Made by a program: the position numbers and the translations under genes
From: Owenia fusiformis
Lineage: Eukaryota > Annelida > Polychaeta > Sabellida > Oweniidae
NCBI GenBank assembly: GCA_903813345.2
Contig: CAIIXF020000010.1
Location: 24,533,740 to 24,597,739 of the forward strand
Length of the DNA stretch: 64,000 nt
Reading direction: 5' to 3'
Shown here: one piece after another, positions 10,741 to 20,480 of the stretch
Layout of the letters: each line of letters begins with the position of its first letter
How positions within the stretch are numbered: the first letter of the stretch is position 1
Notes under the pieces: generated by a model
Database searches by the model: none
What the model was told of the DNA's origin: nothing
Seen by the model: only the letters and a program-made list of their open reading frames with translations

Positions 10741-11217
10741 AATCTAAAGTCATCTCGTTGCTATTTGTGATATTTTAATGCAACTATTATAATGACTTAG
10801 TACTATTTCATATTTTTAATAACACTTTATAGTGCCCTACCCCTGGAAAAATATAAGAAAGTGGGCGTCATCAATTTTATATTTTTGCAGCATAAAATTA
10901 GGAACATGTATCAATATAAAGCAAATCAATGCATTTAAGACATCTTCCAATGTCACTTGACATTGTAATTCATTTATTACTAGAATATAAGACTCCACCT
11001 ATTTTATATGTCAGTTTTCAATTTACAACATGTTTCATAATTGAATCTAATGTATTCATGCTAAATGTGTCAAATAAAGATGGCTTGAGGGGGTGAGGCA
11101 AACGATGTCCGATTTGGCTGAAATTTTTGTGCGGTCCCTACTAACCATAGATCATAATGTATGAATAGCAACTTGATCAGAAAAAAAATTCCAAAAATGA
11201 AACACCCTACTATATCT

Positions 11218-11529
11218 TTCCGAACTTTGTTTGATGGGATAATTAAACCTAGATGGCAATGAAACCCGACGTTTTGGAGATTATGAGTCAAAGAAAGCAT
11301 TTTTGAGTTTCAAATTGACTTCTGTAATAACTTGAAACCATCTTCTAATTTATTCCACTTACCTTTTATTGTTTCTCCAAATATATTCTTAGAAAATCTG
11401 ATTTGAAGGGTTTTAATAAGGGCAATTCTGTGCCATTTCAATCAAAAATCTTGTTGCTACCTAGAAACGAGCAATTGTGATCTTGTTGTTATCACCTATG
11501 GGTCATCCCGTCAAATGGTTATCCTAAAA
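11218..11529. other. Stretch with no recognisable feature
   Basis: AT-rich sequence between the foldback element and the next set of core repeats. No gene, RNA or element end was seen. Confidence 0.4.
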
Positions 11530-12580
11530 ATGAGTAGACAAGACTTTACCGACACAATTTGAGGACGGAAAATCCAAAATGGCCACCTTAAAATTTACCC
11601 AGAATGCCAAAAAAATAGTCAGTTCTAGATTTTCATACTAAGAACCACCCTTAAAAATTTGAATTTGATCTGTCACACAGTTAACCAGAAAACATGTAAA
11701 CAAGATTTTACAGACAAGATTTGAGGATAGAAAATCCAAAATGGCTGCCTTGACATTTACCCAGAATGCCCAAAAACTAATCAGATCTAGATTTTCATAC
11801 TAAGAAACATCCCTGAAAATTTGAAAATTGATGCCAAAATGCTAATCATACTAGGAATCATCCTTGAAAATTTGAAATTGATCTACCAAACAGTTCACCT
11901 GGAAACGCGTAGACAAGACTTTACAGACAAGATTTTAGGACGGAAAATCCCAAATGGCTGCCTTCACATTTACCCAGAACGCCGAAAATATAATCAGATC
12001 TAGATTTTCATACTAAGAATCATCCTTGAAAATTTGAAATTGATCTACCAAACGGTTCACCTGGAAACGCGTAGACAAGACTTACAGACAAGATTTTAGG
12101 ATGGAAAAATCCAAAATGGCTGACAATAAAAAAGTGATTATGAGTTTTTCCTAATTTCTTTTTACAAAATTATCACATATACCTACTGTTAACAATAACA
12201 TAGGCTTTTACAAGAAGGTACACCTGAAATTATTTATAATGCTACTAAATAGTTAAAGTATGAAAACTCAAAAACACCATTCAATATGATACAAAGTATT
12301 ATCACGCGCTAACTTTTCTTCAGACATTCAAAAGTTTACAGACAAAGATTTTAGCATTTGACTTCAAAATTGCCTGACAGGAAGTAGATATCGAGTTAAA
12401 AAAATTCATCCACATCTGTATGCACTCATAAGTTACCCCTGAAAATTTGAAGGGGATATCTGTAGCGGTTTTGGAGAAAACTGCCGTACGTACGACGGAC
12501 GGACGGACGGACGGACAGACAGACAGACAAACGCGCCTAGGCCGACAATATGGCCCCACACTATGTGGCAGGGACATAAA
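11530..12580 (+). mobile_element. Helitron-like element with four ~160-bp core units
   Basis: Units carry GTAGACAAGACTTTACAGAC, GGAAAATCCAAAATGGC(T/C), ATTTACCCAGAA(T/C)GCC and TAGATTTTCATACTAAGAA. The AAAATCC..ATGGC words fall near 11567, 11728, 11941 and 12101. Spacing is about 160 bp, with one longer unit of about 213. After about 350 bp of other sequence come CCGTACGTACGACGG, (GGAC)n and a hairpin CCACA-CTA-TGTGG at 12556-12568, close to AGGGACATAAAAA. The plan matches the element at 1-352, with different sequence. Confidence 0.65.
12494..12529 (+). repeat. (GGAC)n / (AGAC)n microsatellite
   Basis: GGAC repeats grading into AGAC repeats. It stands between the core units and the terminal hairpin. 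Confidence 0.9.
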
Positions 12581-12919
12581 AATGGTGCATGGTAACAAAA
12601 AATAGGACAAAAAAGACTTATCGTTAACTTTAATCTTGCGTAACAAATTATATTCATAAAATGTCCACATGGGATGATTTTCATATTAGGGTAGCAGATT
12701 ATGTTACTTTCTGATAGATTTACATGTAAAAAGGAACATTTTGGGTGGGTAAAAGAAAATTTTATATTGAAATAACCAGACTGTCAATCCTCTTCATATT
12801 GCACTTGGATGAATGATGATAATATCAAACTGATAAATTGTAAAAAATATGAGCAAAATCTAACGTCTGGAACTTAAGTTACGCTGACCCATTACTGCAT
12901 CCTTAAACAAGACAATGTA

Positions 12920-13040
12920 ATAATACTTTCCTGAAAAAAAGCAAGGAAATTAGCACATGCCTTCATACTTAAGTGTACCAGAAAATAACATGTGCAGGTA
13001 TAGCAATTTTTTACCAAAATGTTATTTTCCAGCTGTACCT
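12920..13040 (+). repeat. Interspersed repeat copy (also at 15480-15600)
   Basis: CCTGAAAAAAAGCAAGGAAA through TACCAGAAAATAACATGTGC and TATAGCAATTTTTTACC to TTCCAGCTGTA. It aligns with 15486-15600, and in reverse with parts of 4440-4495 and 5181-5215. No coding content. Confidence 0.7.
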
Positions 13041-13720
13041 AACAGACAGTAGTTATAGTCTGCTGATACAAATTAACTGATAAGTCGTATAATTGGCATA
13101 TTTTCTTGAATTTTAACATTTAATGTCCCAAACTCCCACAAACTGCAGAAAAGTATACACCTTAAATCATATTTACCAAAATGAGTGTCTCCAAGGCTTC
13201 ATACCAGCGTATGCATAATGCATTTGCAAGAGTTTGAGCTTAAATTTTGCTAAAATGAAGTAAGGGTAGTCTCTGCCATGTTTGTTTTTTGTGGTTAAAT
13301 AATCTGATTGGTTTAAACTTTGCTGCACATGCGCACAATGTGTACCATGGTTTTTTCTAGTGATTTCGTTTTCGTTTCATGGATTTTGCGTTTCAGTGTA
13401 ACTTCCGCAAAAATGGCAGACCAATGACAGAATTAACACGAAATCACTTCAAAATTTTAAGGATATACCATGCTCACTCTTACGACAATGGTGATATATT
13501 TTTAAATTACAGATACTAATATCGATGGGATCATGTATATAATATTTCTACGGCTGCGAAAGAGAAGGCATTCCATCTGTGTATCTATTAAAATTAGTCT
13601 GTTTAACCAATTACTAAGTATGACGGTAAATTAAATTTGATTCGAGCTCTATGATTTTTTGAAGATTTTTTCTTTTCACTGGAGCGACACCTTGGTGAAC
13701 AAGAAGATAGTCTACTTAAC
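13041..13720. other. Stretch with one possible MITE fragment
   Basis: CACTGGAGCGACACCTTGG at about 13678 resembles the end of the MITE at 53397-53862. GTGATTTCGTTTTCG at about 13361 and CACGAAATCACTTC at about 13438 form a loose inverted pair. No gene was seen. Confidence 0.35.
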
Positions 13721-14330
13721 CCCCCCCCCCCAGGCTAGAAATTCTCAAACACATGCAGATTTTTAGCCAACACTGTCAAAAAGCTCCCACTGGCCAGGGG
13801 GGGGGGGGGGGTACTGGTCAAATTTTTTTTACAGGGGGGGTGCCGGTGTACCCTTTGCATTCGTTTGACTTCACTTCTTAAAAGAGAGCTTCGTCTAGTT
13901 AAACTACACTCTGCACGCAGGGTAGTGCCGGTGAGACTCAAAATACCTACCCAATTAATTTTTAAAATACAAGACCCACTTCCGGCGATTTTTTCAAAAA
14001 CAGTACCCATACAGTTTTAGGATTTTTCAAAGAGTAGACCCAGTTTTAGGGATTTTTCATCAAAATGGGACTCATATCTAGTGTTTTTTCTTCAAAATGG
14101 GATCCACATCTAGGGATTTTCCGGTGAAAAAGTGACCCACTTTAGCGGCACGTCCCCATACACAGGCCTGTCAACTTGGGAACACCTAACATGAGTGACT
14201 TGCAAATGTTGAACACCTTTGTTCAAATTTTGGACACCTTGGTCCAAATCTGAATACCTTGGTCACATTTTGAACACCTTGGTTTAAATGTTATTGCATA
14301 TAATCAAAGTTTGGACACCTCAAATTTTTC
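13721..14330. repeat. G/C homopolymers and short degenerate tandem repeats
   Basis: C-runs at about 13720 and G-runs at about 13797 and 13835. Roughly 40-45-bp units containing GGGATTTTTCATCAAAATGG fall at 14015-14145. Roughly 25-bp units of the form TTTGGACACCTTGGTCCAAA fall at about 14195-14325. The open frames through these blocks reflect the repeats. Confidence 0.6.
13849..13896 (+). repeat. 48-bp segment repeated exactly at 62952-62999
   Basis: TACCCTTTGCATTCGTTTGA through GAGAGCTTCGTCT is identical in both places, 49 kb apart and in the same orientation. The flanks differ. Confidence 0.85.
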
Positions 14331-14494
14331 GCACTCGCGAACTGTATTTCCTAATAGGCCTACTTATATAGGTGTTTACAATTATATGACTTATATGGAA
14401 ATCCTTGTATGGAAATATTATATAGTTTCGAAAGAAAATAGGACTTTTGCGTGGTCTGAGATCGGCAAAAATAGCTTCTATAATATTTTCTTTT

Positions 14495-14600
14495 TGGACA
14501 CCGTGAAGGTCGAAGGTGTAGGTCGAAGGTGAAGGTCGAAGGTGTAGGTCGAAGGTGCAGGTCGAAGGTCGAAGGGTTTTTATAACATTCCTTTTAAGAA
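14495..14600 (+). repeat. GGTCGAAGGTGTA minisatellite
   Basis: About six tandem units of 12-13 bp (GTCGAAGGTGTAG type) end in GAAGGGTTTTTATAACATTCC, the same exit sequence as the repeat copies at 1381-1500 and, inverted, 61523-61631. TTTTTGGACACCGTG at its left edge resembles a mariner end. Confidence 0.7.
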
Positions 14601-14620
14601 CTTTTATTTTTCTCGGTAGA

Positions 14621-14979
14621 CCGGGGGCCGTGAATTCGTACGATCCCCAATCCAATCCGGATAAATTTTATCTTCTGGGATAAATCTTGGATTACTTATC
14701 CGATAAATATTTGGTGAATTCGTACGATCCGAGGATTATGAGGGGGAATCCTCAAGATTTATTCAATTTGCATTTGAATTCGGATAAAATTTATCCAAAA
14801 AGTAATCCACCTCAAGTGGTGGATTGAGATTTATCCTGAGATTTATCCTGAGATTAATCCCAGGATCGTACGAATTCACAGATTTTTGGATTAATTCTTG
14901 GATTAATCCCACAATGCATCATTACCATGACGAAATTTATCCGGATCGGATCGCGGATCGTACGAATTCACCGCCCCGG
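14621..14979. mobile_element. 359-bp palindromic MITE
   Basis: The ends CCGGGGGCCGTGAATTCGTA and the inverted TACGAATTCACCGCCCCGG match for about 45 bp inward, through GATCC..ATCC..ATCCGGATAAATTT. The 15-bp word GAATTCGTACGATCC occurs at 14632 and 14716, and its reverse complement at 14863 and 14955, so the whole element is a nested palindrome. Many GATTTATCC words fill the interior. No clear target duplication and no coding content. Confidence 0.75.
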
Positions 14980-15480
14980 AAGTACATTTATGAGTCGAGT
15001 AAAAAGTGATAATGTTCTGTTTATGAAGTGGGGAAGTCAAAACAGCACTAATAGAAGCCAAAGTTTAGCATTCAAAGATTATTTAGAACCATTTAAAATT
15101 TAATCGACGGCAAAATTGAATTGACTGAAATCTTTGTTTTCTTCTTCATCTACTTCGCGGACCTCAGAGAAGACACTTCCGGTTTAATAATCTGTGATTT
15201 TATCAATCAAAAAATATTTATTTTTGAATTTGTCCAATATCTGCTAATATGGTATGTATATTTGTGCTGATTGTTAAATTACAAAATAGGTTGGGTATAG
15301 AATATGTCAAAGTCATTTGATCTTGTCCCAGAAGCAATATTTCGTCATTTCTGTCGCCTGGAATTCCTTTAAGGCTCTCTAGGAGAATTGGCTATCATAA
15401 TGCTATATTGAGAAAAAAATGTCAAAAATAATAAAAAACCTCAAAATAACCTCACATTTGTGTGGGTATCCAGGCACTGC
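14980..15480. other. Stretch with no recognisable feature
   Basis: AT-rich unique-looking sequence. No gene, tRNA or element end was identified. Confidence 0.4.
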
Positions 15481-15485
15481 CTTTC

Positions 15486-15600
15486 CTGAAAAAAGCAAGG
15501 CAATTGACACATGTCTTCATATTTTATTTTGTACCAGAAAATAACATATGCTGGTATAGCAATTTTTACCAAAATGTAACTTTCCAGTTGTAGATCTAGA
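15486..15600 (+). repeat. Interspersed repeat copy (mate of 12920-13040)
   Basis: CCTGAAAAAAGCAAGGCAAT through TACCAGAAAATAACATATGC and TTTTTACCAAAATGTAACTT, about 85% like the other copy by eye. Confidence 0.7.
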
Positions 15601-15768
15601 GTCAATACGTCCAAATCCAAACAGGGGGGTAAACACGAACGGGTTCCAAATAATGGCAAGCAGATCATTGAATTGAATAATAGTACCTCTACTACCTCTA
15701 CATAATATTTATATGCAGGGGTGACAGGATCCAGTATCATAAGTTAAGGGTATCATATAATGATTTAT

Positions 15769-16244
15769 TATGCACCTCATTAAAATACTCAAATCTGATT
15801 GGTTCTTAGTTGCTTGTAATTTGGCAATACTCTGCTCTTTTCTGAAAACTGCCGGATATTTTTTTAATATCTGACCCTTTCGAGAAAAAGGGTCGGATAT
15901 TTTTTTCAATGTTTTTGCAACATTCCCACTTCAGAGTTTTATTTCTTAATAACTGGAGTACTACTTAAAGCTTACATCTGAAACTGGCGGAAACAGAAGA
16001 AAAAAATGTACTTAATCAATCACAATTACCATTATCATTCAAAAGTTACATATAATTCTGCAAGAACGTCTCGAATAAATAAAAATTAAATTCCCGGGGC
16101 AAATATTTTCGAAAACTGGCCGGAAGTCGTCTGAGTTTTGAAAGAAAAAATAAATAAATGTCAAAATAATGTCAACTAAACGACAGTTTAAGCCTGTACT
16201 CCAGTAAGTACTCCACTTAACTTTGATTGGGAGGTGCATAATAA
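15769..16244. mobile_element. Probable non-autonomous DNA element
   Basis: TTATTATGCACCTC at 15769-15782 and GAGGTGCATAATAA at 16231-16244 are perfect 14-bp inverted repeats. Less exact inverted words (TCTGATTGG / CTTTGATTGG) lie just inside. A shorter palindrome around AAAGGGTCGGATATTTTTTT occurs at 15850-15905. No transposase. Confidence 0.5.
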
Positions 16245-16388
16245 AACAAATACTGGATGATCAGGAGCTGGATATGGCCAGAATACCTATCCTCGAAAAA
16301 ATATTGGGCTCGGCTGCCGCCTCGCCCAATATTTTTTCTCGAATAGGTATTCTGCCATATCCAGCTCCTGATCATCCAGTATTTGTTT
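16244..16388. repeat. Near-perfect 145-bp palindrome
   Basis: Arms of about 66 bp begin AAACAAATACTGGATGATCA and end CAATATTGGGC-type sequence. They differ by only a few bases and enclose a short GC-rich loop (TCGGCTGCCGCCTCG). It abuts the GAGGTGCATAATAA repeat, so it may be the hairpin end of that element. It would form a strong cruciform or RNA hairpin. Confidence 0.85.
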
Positions 16389-17493
16389 AATACCATCAAT
16401 CTTATAATTAAAACAATTAAGTTTAAGTTAAGTGTTTGGAATTACCCCCATGCAAGTGTTCGGATTTACCCCCCAAAAAAAAACTCCTGTTCGGAATTAC
16501 CCCCCTAAAATACCTTGTAGTAAAAATGGAATAGATTTCTAACCTAGATATTTTTTACAATTTTTCGTTATTTTTTCTGCAAATGCATTCTACAGTGGAT
16601 AATACACATAATATATATAGAATCATAGCATATATGTGCAGTACAGCCAAGCTAACTACATTTTTTGATGGGGGTGTTTGGAAATAGACGTACTGACTCT
16701 ACCTAAAATCTACAGAGACATGTAGCACTATGATAGGCCCTATAGTATAAGAAGTAATAAGGGAAATAACACTTCAATACTTCCGGGTTCTGTAAATGAA
16801 AAAATAAAAAAAACTTTTGTTCAGAATTCCACAATAAGGGTCTCATTTTTAAGAAAAATTATTTAGCGGCAACATACATGTCATTATATTACTTGTAGAC
16901 ACGCTGCAAATATGATTTTTTCGTCTTATCTGTTACCTTAGCATCAGACCATGCAGTCCTATACAGACATATTTTTCATAGTTTAAACCTTATCGATCGA
17001 TTTCTCCCTCAATGTTTCGTCGATTGATCTCTGGTTTGATCCAGTTGTAATACACACATACGCAATGGTATACGCTGTTCCAATTGTACTATTATTGTTC
17101 AAAAATGTGTAAAAGCATACTAATTTTTAAAATACGACTGTTTGACGATTCTCTGCCGCTATCTTGAAATAATGACGTAGTGAACTTGACCCGTCTGACC
17201 TTTCACATTTCATTTTTAAAACGGCAAAATAACATATTTTTACAGGCTGAACAGCATAAGCGCAGCATCCCTACAAATCTCTAGAGGGGTCAATGATTCT
17301 ATGAGTAAAGGACAAGTTAATTGGCGAAAGATTTGGGGAGAAATCGCTATAAAGGTGAGTTTTGGTTGTATAGCACCTAACGGTCGTTAGCATGGGTATC
17401 AGAAAGTAAAGAAACTTTTTTATTTAAATTTATCTAAATGTTAGGCAGTGACATTATCTTACAGAAGAAAGATTTTTTTTCAAAATGAGACCC
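16389..17493. other. Stretch with a short GTTCGGAATTACCCCC repeat
   Basis: Three degenerate copies of GTTCGGAATTACCCCC lie at 16430-16508. A reversed echo (GGGGGTGTTTGGAAAT) occurs at 16670-16687, a possible small foldback. The remainder to 17493 holds nothing I recognise. Confidence 0.45.
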
Positions 17494-17734
17494 TACAGTT
17501 GGGGACATAAATAAATGACAGGTGGATTTGCTGAAGTGAGGATTTCCCATGTTAAAAATAAGAGAATTTACAAGAGGCCATAAATCAGTGGATGAGATTA
17601 TACAAAATGTAAAATATACAAATTTTAAGGGATATGTATCTAGACAATATTGGAAATTATGGGCTTTCAGATCACCATAATTAGGAAATGGTGATCGAAA
17701 ATCGACCTGTCATTTATTTTTGTCCCCAACTGTA
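17494..17734. mobile_element. Tc1/mariner-type MITE, about 240 bp
   Basis: The left end TACAGTTGGGGACATAAATA, then AATGACAGGT, is matched by the inverted right end TGTCATTTATTTTTGTCCCC, then AACTGTA. That is 30 bp with one mismatch. TA at each outer edge fits a TA target duplication, and CAGTTGGGGACA fits the Tc1/mariner terminus style. The interior is non-coding. Confidence 0.85.
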
Positions 17735-18124
17735 ATTATAAAATTCTGACCAATAATTCATATATATTTTTTACTTCCAGTTTTCGAAATTTGTCGGCGT
17801 TATAATCCTTCTCTCTCTATAAAGCCCCATATCAGGCAGCCCCATATCAGTCATCATAAACGTGCTACAAGATCCTGTGCTAAAATCTAATAATTTTTCC
17901 AAAAAATCAAAATTATTAATTTGATGGAGTGCATGAGTCTAGATTAAATTAGACTTCCAAATTAACCTTGCCACATACACTAACACTATCATATTATAAT
18001 ACTGGCCAAAGTGACTGCATACCTTTCAGAATACCCGTTTCTGCACCGACAAACACGTTATTCATGCGCGCTGCCATTTTCCCTTTTTTAATGACGTCAT
18101 TGATTTTGATTGCACTCCGCAAGA
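17735..18124. other. Stretch with no recognisable feature
   Basis: GCCCCATATCAG occurs twice near 17824-17850. Nothing else was identified. Confidence 0.4.
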
Positions 18125-18382
18125 CATTCTCAAAATTCATTTCGTTCGTTGCGTACCTTCACTACAACCCCCACTAAGGGCAATGGTAGAAAGCAACTTA
18201 CTTTTTCACGCATTGGAATACATGTAAAATTGACAAAGTTCAAATCATTATTTCTCAAATCCCAGCCCATCGAATCCTCGCATCCCTTCAGATCATGTAG
18301 TCCTATTCAAAAACTTCCCGTTCGGTTATCAGTCTCCGAGCCTTTCGTCCAGTGCCATCCGTACCTCCTGTGCCTGCTTCCT

Positions 18383-18552
18383 GGTCATCTCAACCCCAAG
18401 TCAACTCAACCCAGTAAAACTCAACCCCAAGTCAAGTCAACCCCAGTAAAACTCAACCCCAAGCCAACTCAACCCAGTAAAACTCAACCCAAAGTCAACT
18501 CAACCCAGTAAAACTCAACCCCAAGTCAACTCAACCCTGTAAAACTCAACCC
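18383..18552 (+). repeat. Minisatellite, ~31-bp unit (left arm)
   Basis: About five tandem copies of AACTCAACCCCAAGTCAACT-CAACCCAGTA type. It pairs with the inverted array at 19282-19390. Confidence 0.9.
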
Positions 18553-18818
18553 CTATATTTCTAAATATTGATAAACTTATAAGAAAGTTTATTTCATAAA
18601 AATAATTATGATTATTCAGTTTGTGATTTTCATTCTTAGACCACTGCCTTTTTAGATTATAGTTAATAATGAGTTTATCTCCAAAATCTCAACATGGTAC
18701 TAATAGGATTAAGATATGGGTCACTTTATTAATCTTGCTAATACATTTGTTTTGTTGTAATCCCTATGAGGTTGACACTCGCGATTATTTGGAAAACTGG
18801 AACATGACCATTGCTTTC

Positions 18819-19000
18819 CAGGGGCGTAGCCCGCTTTCAGTCAGGAGGGATGCGATCGCCCAAAAAATCAGGTTTACAGTCAGGGGTTGCCAATAAAGGC
18901 ATAAGCGAGCCAAAAAAGATATGTTTTGACAAAAAAATGATGCAACTTCCTTCAAAATTGGGGGGATGGTGTGTGCGCTCCCCTCCTGGCTACGCCTATA
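18819..19000. mobile_element. hAT-like MITE nested in the foldback interior
   Basis: The ends are CAGGGGCGTAGCC and the inverted GGCTACGCCTAT, with a few mismatches. CAGGGGCGTAGC is a common hAT terminus. The flanks GCTTTC and GTTTTC could be remnants of an 8-bp duplication, but the match is poor. Non-coding. Confidence 0.55.
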
Positions 19001-19281
19001 TGTTTTCAGTCTATTAATTAGTAAATGTTAATGATTTTGTTAATGCATGTTCATATAGATAAAAAGTTATATTACATTGTTAATTATTTCTAAATTATCT
19101 AAAATATGATTTCAAAAGATGTCTTAAATTAAATAATAGTGACAACTTGATGAATCATCCTTGAGCTTAACCATTTTTTTGGAATACTTTTACAACTTTC
19201 TATTCAAGTTTCATGCAAAATGCTAGATTTTCAGAAATAAATGACTGTAATTATTCATCATAAAAAAATTAAATTAGACAT

Positions 19282-19390
19282 TGGGTTGAGTTTTACTGGG
19301 GTTGAGTTTTACAGGGTTGAGTTGACTTTGGGTTGAGTTTTACTGGGGTTGAGTTGGACTGGGATGAGATGACTTGGGGTTGAGATGACC
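19282..19390 (-). repeat. Minisatellite, ~31-bp unit (right arm, inverted)
   Basis: GTTGAGTTTTACTGGGGTTG-type units, the reverse complement of the left arm array, shorter by about 60 bp. Confidence 0.85.
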
Positions 19391-19452
19391 TGTCACCATG
19401 TTCCTTACCTGGTAGTGAAGGTACGCAACGAACGAAATGAATTTTGAGAATG

Positions 19453-20198
19453 CTGCAATCTGTTCGTGATCTCGTAGAATATCGAGGAGTCTCGGCTGCA
19501 TATTTTGTACAGACTACATTCGGTCAGTTCAACAAATTAAAAAATCGTATTTAATGTCCACTATATTTCCATAGATCCCGGCAAGATTATTGTGTAGTAG
19601 AATCAGTAGCTCAATTAATATTCGGTGCGGAGAACTGACGAAAATATTGACGAAATGTTGTGCCCATTTCAACATCAATATAACAAACAAAACACCACTT
19701 TTACGTGTAACACTGCATCAAATGTGGAATTCCTAGTAATTTCTAGACGTGCTTAGTCGGTCTAGGAACTCCGTGTATCTAGAGATTTCTAGGCGTACTT
19801 AGACGTGCTTAGAGCTGGCGTGGACAGAGCGTGACTAGAGTCTAGAAATCTCTAAGCACGCCGTGGTTAGACACAAGACAAAATTAGTCGTTATTAAATT
19901 TGCCATGTGAGATTTTGCGCTATATATGGAAACATTTAAATGATAATTTACCGCACGTGTTAATATTTCATGTTTTGCTTTAGCTAAATACGGGATATCA
20001 AATCAAAAAGAGTATGTTTTCACTTTATATCCGACTTGAGTCACGAAAAGTACATCGCAACATGGCTTCTTAATTGTTAACTTGTTATAAATTAAGAAGG
20101 TCTGTTTAAATGGGCATTTCCACTAATCAACACCCATTATTTCGCATTGACAAGTACCAGGGCCAAATCCAGCATTTGCTAAGGGGATGACTTTTGAA
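19453..20198. other. Stretch with CTAGA/CGTGCTTAG short repeats
   Basis: 19738-19865 repeats words such as TTTCTAGACGTGCTTAG and GATTTCTAGGCGTACTTAG, partly inverted (CTAGAAATCTCTAAGCACG). It is probably a decayed short repeat. No gene. Confidence 0.45.
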
Positions 20199-20480
20199 TT
20201 ATTCCAGGGGTGAGGTCACATTTGATATTTGCTCAAAAATTACACGAAAACTGCTCAAAATGGTGAAAGAATTATTGGCCAGGGGATACAGTATTATTTT
20301 AAACTAGACATCTCTGTCGGCGAGGGGGGGCTAACTTATTCCAGGGGTGGGGTCACATTTGATATTTGTTCAAAATCACACGAAAACTGCTCAAAATGAT
20401 GAAAGAATAATTGGCCGGTGGATGCAGTATTATTTTAAACAATACATTACTGTCGGCGAAGGGGAGGGGGGGGCTAACAT
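20199..20480 (+). repeat. Tandem duplication, 137-bp unit
   Basis: ATTCCAGGGGTGAGGTCACA at 20201 recurs at 20338 with few changes. Each unit ends in CTGTCGGCGA and a G-run followed by CTAAC. Two copies. Confidence 0.85.

Larger units (their letters stand above)
7399..11209. mobile_element. Long foldback element with 8-bp target duplication, split by a mariner
   Basis: The left end (7399, CTAGGGTGTTTCATTTTTGG) and the right end (to 11209) are inverted copies for about 80 bp, through TAGTAGGGACCGCACAAA. They continue as inverted arms after an extra segment at about 10875-11130 in the right arm. CTATATCT lies on both sides (7391-7398 and 11210-11217). Once the inserted mariner is set aside, the arms fold about a centre near 10565 and are several hundred bp long. 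The TAGGGTG end and 8-bp duplication suit a hAT-type non-autonomous element, which is inference. The element itself encodes no protein. Confidence 0.8.
18125..19452. mobile_element. Foldback element with inverted 31-bp minisatellite arms
   Basis: The outer inverted repeats are 41 bp and exact: 18125-18165 (CATTCTCAAAATTCATTTCG...) against 19412-19452. Inside them lie oppositely oriented minisatellites. 18383-18552 has about five units of ACTCAACCCCAAGTCAACTC type. 19282-19390 has the reverse, GGGTTGAGTTTTACTGGGGT type. GGTCATCTCAACCCCAAGTC at the left is matched exactly in reverse at the right. Between the arms is about 730 bp of non-coding DNA that also holds a nested MITE. The 133-codon open frame across the left arm is produced by the minisatellite. 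Confidence 0.75.

Noticed and set aside
12320-12684. Frames of 83 and 116 codons with VRPSVRPS runs
   Set aside because: The runs are the (GGAC)n microsatellite read in reverse. The same happens at 165-407 and 7110-7362.
14824-15009. 61-codon frame in the palindromic MITE
   Set aside because: It is formed by repeated GATTTATCC words within the mobile element.
18110-18511. 133-codon open frame rich in TQPSKTQPK
   Set aside because: Its second half is the translation of the 31-bp minisatellite, and the first half has no recognisable domain. It crosses the terminal inverted repeat of a foldback element.
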